A DNA stretch of 64,000 nucleotides from Candidatus Avelusimicrobium intestinipullorum. Lineage in GTDB: Bacteria > Elusimicrobiota > Elusimicrobia > Elusimicrobiales > Elusimicrobiaceae. The stretch covers positions 372,001 to 436,000 of the forward strand of contig CALUXC010000001.1 of NCBI GenBank assembly GCA_944324635.1, read 5' to 3'. The translations under genes were made by a program, and so were the position numbers. The stretch's first letter is position 1. Every line of letters begins with the position of its first letter. Under the pieces are notes generated by a model that saw only the letters and a program-made list of their open reading frames with translations, was not told the origin of the DNA and searched no databases. Shown one piece after another: positions 59,599 to 64,000 of this stretch.

Positions 59599-59646
59599 AA
59601 AATCAGCATTAAACATCTTCAATCAAAAACGGAGGAAGAAACTTAC

Positions 59647-60165
59647 ATGAAGAAATTGGCTTTAGCCGTGGCCCTTTTTATGGCCGCCGTGCTGCCCGCT
59701 TCCGCGGAAACCGGAGCTTTGAAGCTCTCTTTGTGGGACGAAATTGCCGTAGCCGTTCCCAGCAACATTCACGATGTAAAAGGCGTGGATTTGGGTATCG
59801 CTTCCAAAACCGCTACCGTAACCGGTGTGCAGTTTGATTTCCTGTTCGCCCAAACCGAATACGAATTGACCGGTGTCAGCATGTCCTGGATCATCAACTT
59901 GGCCAACCAAGTAAAAGGTGCCCAGTTGGGTTTGTTGGCTAAAAACGACGACTTGATGGGTGCTCAGTTGGGTTTTGTCAACCTTTCTATGCACAACGCC
60001 ACCGGCTTGCAGTGGGGTTTCTTTAACCAAGCCGAATACATGAACGGCTTGCAGCTGGGTTTTGTCAACTACGCCAAAACCATTGACGGCTTGCAAATCG
60101 GCTTGCTCAACATTGCCGAAAACGGTTGGTTCCCGGCCATGGTGCTGGTAAACGGCCGCTTCTAA
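59647..60165 (+). CDS. Exported surface-repeat protein (LA_2272-like)
   Basis: A signal peptide (MKKLALAVALFMAAVLPASA) precedes a 150-residue mature chain made of short beta repeats of the form G-x-Q-x-G-F/L-x-N: VKGAQLGLLAK, MGAQLGFVNLS, TGLQWGFFNQ, NGLQLGFVNYA, DGLQIGLLNIA. This resembles the LA_2272 surface-repeat group found in gut and aquatic Gram-negatives; the assignment is from pattern recall only. The C-terminal Phe fits an outer-membrane protein. Function unknown. Confidence 0.75.
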   Translation: MKKLALAVALFMAAVLPASAETGALKLSLWDEIAVAVPSNIHDVKGVDLGIASKTATVTGVQFDFLFAQTEYELTGVSMSWIINLANQVKGAQLGLLAKNDDLMGAQLGFVNLSMHNATGLQWGFFNQAEYMNGLQLGFVNYAKTIDGLQIGLLNIAENGWFPAMVLVNGRF

Positions 60166-60183
60166 GCAAGTAAAACAGTTTCC

Positions 60184-60217
60184 AAAAACCGCGGGGCACG
60201 CGCTCCGCGGTTTTTTT
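60184..60217 (+). terminator. Terminator of the surface-repeat gene
   Basis: AAAACCGCGG pairs with CCGCGGTTTT followed by further T residues. Confidence 0.88.
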
Positions 60218-60281
60218 GCGCCCTTTGCGCCCGTAAAAAAGTATCATAGAGGTGTTACGGTTGGCTGCCCACAAGGAGCAG

Positions 60282-60310
60282 TTGGCCGTTTTTTGCTTTT
60301 ATGGTATAAT
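60282..60310 (+). promoter_or_regulatory. Promoter of rpsB-tsf
   Basis: TTGGCC (60282-60287), a 17-base spacer ending in TGG, then a perfect TATAAT (60305-60310), which also makes an extended -10. The leader to rpsB is about 120 bases. Confidence 0.75.
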
Positions 60311-60325
60311 AATACAAGGTGTAAT

Positions 60326-60418
60326 ATGAGCGGGATAGCGAAAAAAGTTCGTAAATCAAAGCCAGTCCCGACGACACCCAAGGCCAAAGCCACCGGGGAA
60401 ACCCCTTCCCTAATTTAG
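60326..60418 (+). CDS. Small basic open reading frame in the rpsB leader
   Basis: ATG 60326 with AAGGTG five bases upstream opens a 30-codon frame, starting MSGIAKKVRKSKPVPTTP, rich in Lys, Pro and Thr. It ends 21 bases before the rpsB ATG. It might be a small protein, a leader peptide, or chance within an S2 autoregulatory leader. I do not recognise it. Confidence 0.35.
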   Translation: MSGIAKKVRKSKPVPTTPKAKATGETPSLI

Positions 60419-60439
60419 GCTGCGGCCATAGGAGAAAAC

Positions 60440-61462
60440 ATGAGCAACGTATCTATGAAAGCCATGCTGGAAGCCGGCGTGCACTTCGGTCACCAAACTT
60501 CCCGCTGGAACCCCAAAATGGGCCGCTTTATCTTCGGTGAAAGAAACGGCGTCCATATCTTAGACTTACAAAAAACCGCCAAAGAACTTAAAAAAGCCTG
60601 CGCTTTTATTAAAGAAGAAAGCAAAAAAGGCTCCAAATTTTTGTTCGTCGGTACCAAAAAACAAGCCCAAGAAGCTATCCAGGCCGAAGCCGCTCGCTGC
60701 GGTGCTTACTGCATCCACGAAAAATGGCTCGGCGGTACGCTGACCAACTTCCAAACCGTTAAAAAGTCCGTTGAAAGACTGAACGAATTGGAAAAATGGG
60801 AATCTTCGGGCGTGTTCAAAGCCATTTCCAAAAAAGAAGCCAGCCGCTTGACCAAAGAAATGGTCCGCTTGCAGAAACTGCTGGGCGGAATCCGCGATAT
60901 GAAAGTATTGCCGGACGTGGTATTTGTCATCGACCCGGTGGACACCGCCGGCGCCGTGCGCGAATCCCATGCGTTGGGTATCCCGGTGGTAGCCGTGTGC
61001 GATACCAACGCCGACCCGGACATGATCAGCGTACCGATACCCGGTAACGACGATGCTGCCCGCTCTATCAAACTGTTCTGCAGCGCGATTGCCGACTCCA
61101 TCTTGGAAGGCAAAGCCGAGCTGGAAGCCGTTAAAACCGCTGAAAACAAACCTGCCGAAAACCCGGTAATGGCTCAAGCTTTTGAATCCGCCATGTTGGC
61201 GGCCGAAAAAGCCGAAGAATCCGCCGACAAACCCGCCGAAGCCGTAGCTGAAGCGCCCAAAGCGGAAGAAGCCGTGAAAGAAGAAGCTCCGGCCGAAAAA
61301 GCCGAAGAAGCCGAAAAACCGGCCGCCAAAAAGAAAGCGGCTGCCAAAAAACCGGCTGCTTCCAAAGCTAAAAAAACCGTAAAAGCCAAAGCGAAAGCTG
61401 AAGCCGAAACGGAAGAAAAAGCCGAAGCCAAAGAAGAAGCTCCGGCCGAAGAAGCCAAATAA
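60440..61462 (+). CDS. rpsB: Ribosomal protein S2 with long C-terminal tail
   Basis: S2 binds the 30S subunit near S1. Its core is standard: [50 protein letters not shown] and [13 protein letters not shown]. From about residue 235 to 340 it has an extra low-complexity tail of Ala, Lys, Glu and Pro ([20 protein letters not shown]), which makes it 340 residues instead of ~240-260. AGGAG lies 6 bases before the ATG. tsf follows after a 12-bp hairpin. Confidence 0.96.
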   Translation: MSNVSMKAMLEAGVHFGHQTSRWNPKMGRFIFGERNGVHILDLQKTAKELKKACAFIKEESKKGSKFLFVGTKKQAQEAIQAEAARCGAYCIHEKWLGGTLTNFQTVKKSVERLNELEKWESSGVFKAISKKEASRLTKEMVRLQKLLGGIRDMKVLPDVVFVIDPVDTAGAVRESHALGIPVVAVCDTNADPDMISVPIPGNDDAARSIKLFCSAIADSILEGKAELEAVKTAENKPAENPVMAQAFESAMLAAEKAEESADKPAEAVAEAPKAEEAVKEEAPAEKAEEAEKPAAKKKAAAKKPAASKAKKTVKAKAKAEAETEEKAEAKEEAPAEEAK

Positions 61463-61471
61463 CTATTGCGT

Positions 61472-61500
61472 GAAAGTTCCCGGTCCGTCCGGGAACTTTC
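61472..61500 (+). other. Perfect 12-bp hairpin between rpsB and tsf
   Basis: GAAAGTTCCCGG (61472-61483) pairs perfectly with CCGGGAACTTTC (61489-61500) around a five-base loop. No T-run follows (CCCTCGG), so it is more likely an RNA-stability or processing element that sets the rpsB:tsf ratio than a full terminator. Confidence 0.7.
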
Positions 61501-61535
61501 CCCTCGGATTTAACCCTCATCAACAGGAGAAAAAA

Positions 61536-62360
61536 ATGTCTTTAGCCGAAAACATTAAAGTCCTTAGAGAAAAAACCGGCGCCGGCCTGATGGACTGCAA
61601 AAAGGCCTTGCTGGAATGCAAAGACGACATGGAACAAGCCATCGTTTTCTTGCGCAAAAAAGGATTGGCGGATATGGCCAAACGTTCCGACCGCGAAACC
61701 AAAGAAGGCCGTGTTTCCGTGAAGACGGACGGCAAAAATTATGCCATGGTGTACCTGGGCTGCGAAACCGACTTCGTGGCCAAAACCGATGCTTTCATTA
61801 AACTGGCCGACGAATTGGCCCAGTATGTCTTGGAACACCCCGGTTTGGATTACGCCAATGACGAACACATCAAAGCCATGATCACCGAACAAGCGCCGAA
61901 ATTCGGCGAAAACACCACCTTCAAAGGCGGCTACAACTGGACGCCCGCCGAAGGCAGCGTGATGGCTTATTACGTCCACTCTGACAACAAAAAAGCCTCC
62001 ATCTTGGAATTGGCCGTTTCCGGCAATGCCAACGATATGGAAAAAGTGAAAGAAATCGCCCGTGGCTTGGCTATGCACACCGTTGGTATGCAGAGCGGCT
62101 GGGTAGATGCCAAAGACATTCCGCAGGCCGTTATTGACCGCGAATTGGACATCTACAAAACGCAGGCGATCAACGAAGGCAAACCTGCCGCCGCCATTGA
62201 AAAAATGTTGCCCGGCAAAGTGAAAAAGTTCGCCAAAGAAAACTGCCTTTTGGAACAGCCGACCATTAAAGACAACAAGAAAACCGTTGCCGATTACTTG
62301 GCCGAAGAATCCAAAAATCTTGGCTGTGAACTGAAAGTCGTCCGTTTCGTTCGCTTCTAA
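61536..62360 (+). CDS. tsf: Translation elongation factor Ts
   Basis: EF-Ts recycles EF-Tu by exchanging GDP for GTP. The UBA-like N-terminus LREKTGAGLMDCKKALLECK and the core TDFVAKTDAFIKLADELA are diagnostic. I start at ATG 61536, preceded by AGGAG; a longer frame from 61470 would include the hairpin. Length is 274 residues. rpsB-tsf is an almost universal bacterial pair. Confidence 0.97.
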   Translation: MSLAENIKVLREKTGAGLMDCKKALLECKDDMEQAIVFLRKKGLADMAKRSDRETKEGRVSVKTDGKNYAMVYLGCETDFVAKTDAFIKLADELAQYVLEHPGLDYANDEHIKAMITEQAPKFGENTTFKGGYNWTPAEGSVMAYYVHSDNKKASILELAVSGNANDMEKVKEIARGLAMHTVGMQSGWVDAKDIPQAVIDRELDIYKTQAINEGKPAAAIEKMLPGKVKKFAKENCLLEQPTIKDNKKTVADYLAEESKNLGCELKVVRFVRF

Positions 62361-62364
62361 TCCA

Positions 62365-62395
62365 AAGCCCCTCCTTGCGAGGGGCTTCTTTTTAT
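62365..62395 (+). terminator. Terminator of rpsB-tsf
   Basis: AAGCCCCTC pairs with GAGGGGCTT, followed by CTTTTTAT. Confidence 0.85.
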
Positions 62396-62467
62396 GCTGT
62401 TTGGGTCCAGTAGCGGCCCCGGCATAAGAAGAAGCCCACCGCCTATATAGCGGGTGCGGCGGTTTTG

Positions 62468-62476
62468 TGATACAAT
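62468..62476 (+). promoter_or_regulatory. Extended -10 promoter of pyrH
   Basis: TG (62468-62469), one base, TACAAT (62471-62476); AGAGGA precedes the ATG at 62513. Confidence 0.5.
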
Positions 62477-62512
62477 AATAAAAATATAATAATTATCCAG
62501 AGAGGACACTTT

Positions 62513-63235
62513 ATGGAAACGTGCTGCCAACATAAAAAAAGAGTTTTGCTCAAATTATCCGGCGAGGCGCTGATTAACGAAGGTCACCGCGGTATTAATC
62601 CGCAAGCGCTAAAAGAAATTGCCGTAGAAATTGCCGACGCCTACCGCTGCGGCAACTGCGAGCTGACCATTGTGCTTGGCGGCGGAAACATTTGGCGCGG
62701 CGTGCGCGACGGAGGCGGCGTGATTGACCGCGTCAACTCCGACAATATGGGCATGCTCGCCACCGTCATCAACGCGCTGGCGCTTCAGTCCGCCTTGGAA
62801 GAAGCGGGCGTTCCCACCCGCGTGCTCACCTCCATCAACATTTACCAACTGGCGGAACCTTTTGTGCGCCGCAAAGCCTTGCGCCACTTGGAAAAAGGAC
62901 GCATCGTCATTTTTGCGGGCGGAACGGGCAACCCGTTCTTTACTACCGACAGCGCCGCCGCTTTGCGCGCTTCGGAAATTAATGCGGACGTACTCTTAAA
63001 AGCCACCCAGGTGGACGGCGTGTACGACAGCGACCCGCGCAAAAATCCCGACGCAAAATTAATCCATAGAATCACCTACAAAGACGCCATTGCCCGCCAA
63101 CTCCAGTTTATGGATACGGCCGCCTTGGCCCTGTGCCTGGAAAACAAAGTACCCGTACAGGTGTTTAACCTGCACAAAAAAGGCAACATCAAAAAAGCCC
63201 TTTGTGGCGAAGATGTAGGCACCGTAATTTATTAA
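62513..63235 (+). CDS. pyrH: UMP kinase
   Basis: PyrH phosphorylates UMP to UDP. It belongs to the amino-acid-kinase fold: RVLLKLSGEAL at the start, IVLGGGNIWRG, DNMGMLATVINALALQ and IFAGGTGNPFFTTDSAAALR. Length is 240 residues. The N-terminal METCCQHKK is an unusual cysteine-containing extension of a few residues. In many bacteria pyrH follows tsf and precedes frr; here it has its own promoter, and frr is not the next gene. Confidence 0.96.
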   Translation: METCCQHKKRVLLKLSGEALINEGHRGINPQALKEIAVEIADAYRCGNCELTIVLGGGNIWRGVRDGGGVIDRVNSDNMGMLATVINALALQSALEEAGVPTRVLTSINIYQLAEPFVRRKALRHLEKGRIVIFAGGTGNPFFTTDSAAALRASEINADVLLKATQVDGVYDSDPRKNPDAKLIHRITYKDAIARQLQFMDTAALALCLENKVPVQVFNLHKKGNIKKALCGEDVGTVIY

Positions 63236-63241
63236 TTTTCT

Positions 63242-63269
63242 GCCCCGCCGCAAGTACTGCCGCGGGGCG
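63242..63269 (+). terminator. Weak terminator after pyrH
   Basis: GCCCCGC pairs with GCGGGGC with a long loop; only a TATTATATATAT tract follows, so termination may be partial. Confidence 0.4.
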
Positions 63270-63279
63270 TATTATATAT

Positions 63280-64000
63280 ATGCATAAAATTTCTAATTCA
63301 ACAGTATTGGCTGTATTACTTTTTGCCTTGGCTTTTGGTGTAGCCGGGGTGGTTTATTTGCTTAAAACCGCTACGCCAAATCCCGGCCCGGCGGCCCCCA
63401 CACAAGCCCAGGCACAAGCCCCCGCGCCCACCGCTCAGGAACCGGCGCCTATAACGCCCGAGCCGACGGAAGCGGACCTGCTAGCCACTCCCGCCAAACC
63501 GCTTACGTACAAGGAACTGCACAGCCTTGCCAAGAAAGACCTGGAAGCGTTATTTCCCGAACATCAGGCCCGCTTTCTTGCCAACTTATGCACGGATATG
63601 AGTTCCATTCCTTCGGCAAAAGCCAGCGGATTACATTTTATTAATCTTAAATATCTGCAAAACAACAAAAAATCGCGCCCGCTAAAACAGCAAGACACGG
63701 AAGCTTTCCTGCGTATTTTGGACGGCATTACCGCCAGGCTGAAGCAAAATCAAGTACAAATTCAAAAACAAAAGGAAATTGATTCTGCGGCCTGGAAAAA
63801 GGAGCTTCCGCTGTACCGCGAAAAGTTGTCCTATCTCAATTCGGCCGGGCAAAAACCTTTGTCCGTAGAAGAAAGCCTTTGCCCCTCTTTAGAACGGGAT
63901 TTTTCCCGCTGTCAGACGGCCCTGTACCCGAACAAAACCTCCAGCAACTTCTTTTTTGAAGGAGATTTTTTGTACATGAGAGAAGATTTGGACGAGAAAA
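63280..64000 (+). CDS. Membrane-anchored protein of unknown function, 3' end cut
   Basis: The frame from ATG 63280 is open to the end of the window (240 codons visible). It has one N-terminal membrane helix (about 8-28, VLAVLLFALAFGVAGVVYLL), a Pro/Ala/Gln-rich linker and a helical domain with several cysteines (NLCTDMSSIP, SLCPSLERDFSRC). No ribosome site is present; a TATTAT box ends four bases before the ATG. I do not recognise the family. Confidence 0.75.
   Translation, partial: MHKISNSTVLAVLLFALAFGVAGVVYLLKTATPNPGPAAPTQAQAQAPAPTAQEPAPITPEPTEADLLATPAKPLTYKELHSLAKKDLEALFPEHQARFLANLCTDMSSIPSAKASGLHFINLKYLQNNKKSRPLKQQDTEAFLRILDGITARLKQNQVQIQKQKEIDSAAWKKELPLYREKLSYLNSAGQKPLSVEESLCPSLERDFSRCQTALYPNKTSSNFFFEGDFLYMREDLDEK

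Noticed and set aside
8..63000. Prophage, transposon or integron
   Set aside because: No integrase, transposase, phage structural gene or direct-repeat boundary was seen anywhere in the window.

Overview
The window is a gene-dense, roughly 50% G+C bacterial chromosome segment with almost only housekeeping operons and a few lineage-specific secreted proteins. The long YidC periplasmic domain, several lipoproteins, a two-subunit glycyl-tRNA synthetase, ankyrin proteins and a stand-alone pilin-like prepilin of the type that is abundant in Elusimicrobium all point to a gut-type member of the Elusimicrobiota. That assignment is inference from gene content. No phage, insertion sequence, integrase or CRISPR array was seen.

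Layout. 1-8.2 kb (+): ankyrin proteins, a small self-contained transcription unit, the gmk-rpoZ-uracil-DNA glycosylase-priA run, two DUF805 membrane proteins, tyrS and mltG. 8.3-10.6 kb (-): a zinc-type efflux ATPase with its SmtB-like repressor and a perfect operator. 10.7 kb (+): a prepilin. 11.3-24.1 kb (-): one tightly packed run mnmE-mnmG-rsmG-metallopeptidase-rsmH-ftsL-ftsI-murF-mraY-ftsW-murG, which joins tRNA modification to division and peptidoglycan synthesis. 24.3 kb (+): a flavodoxin-like reductase. 25-28.8 kb (-): rpmH-rnpA-yidD-yidC-jag. 29-33 kb: an unknown secreted protein, recO, another secreted protein and a HAD phosphatase. 32.7-35.7 kb (+): glyQ-glyS. 35.76-36.24 kb (+): a long structured RNA gene of unknown family with a near-consensus promoter and a strong terminator. 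36.3-42.7 kb: a lipoprotein, lipA, a TPR-SpoIID protein and two coiled-coil envelope proteins. 42.8-48.5 kb (-): hisS-aspS, a secreted metzincin and tRNA-Ala. 48.7 kb (+): asnS. 50.3-59.5 kb (-): nadE, a subtilase, a MATE transporter, then yceD-rpmF-plsX-fabG-acpP-rnc and a large ankyrin protein. 59.6-64 kb (+): a surface-repeat protein, rpsB-tsf, pyrH and a membrane-anchored protein cut by the window end.

Two cross-cutting signals stand out. First, many promoters are of the extended -10 type (TGn before TAnnnT), and in at least eight genes the -10 hexamer lies only 6-7 bases before the ATG with no Shine-Dalgarno sequence, which predicts leaderless mRNAs. Second, an intergenic repeat rich in GGGCC/AGGTCC and hairpins recurs at four or five sites. 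The best candidate for something undescribed is the ~475-nt RNA between glyS and the lipoprotein gene. Two housekeeping enzymes look partly disabled: PriA has lost helicase motif VI and changed motif II, and NadE has lost two of three glutaminase catalytic residues.
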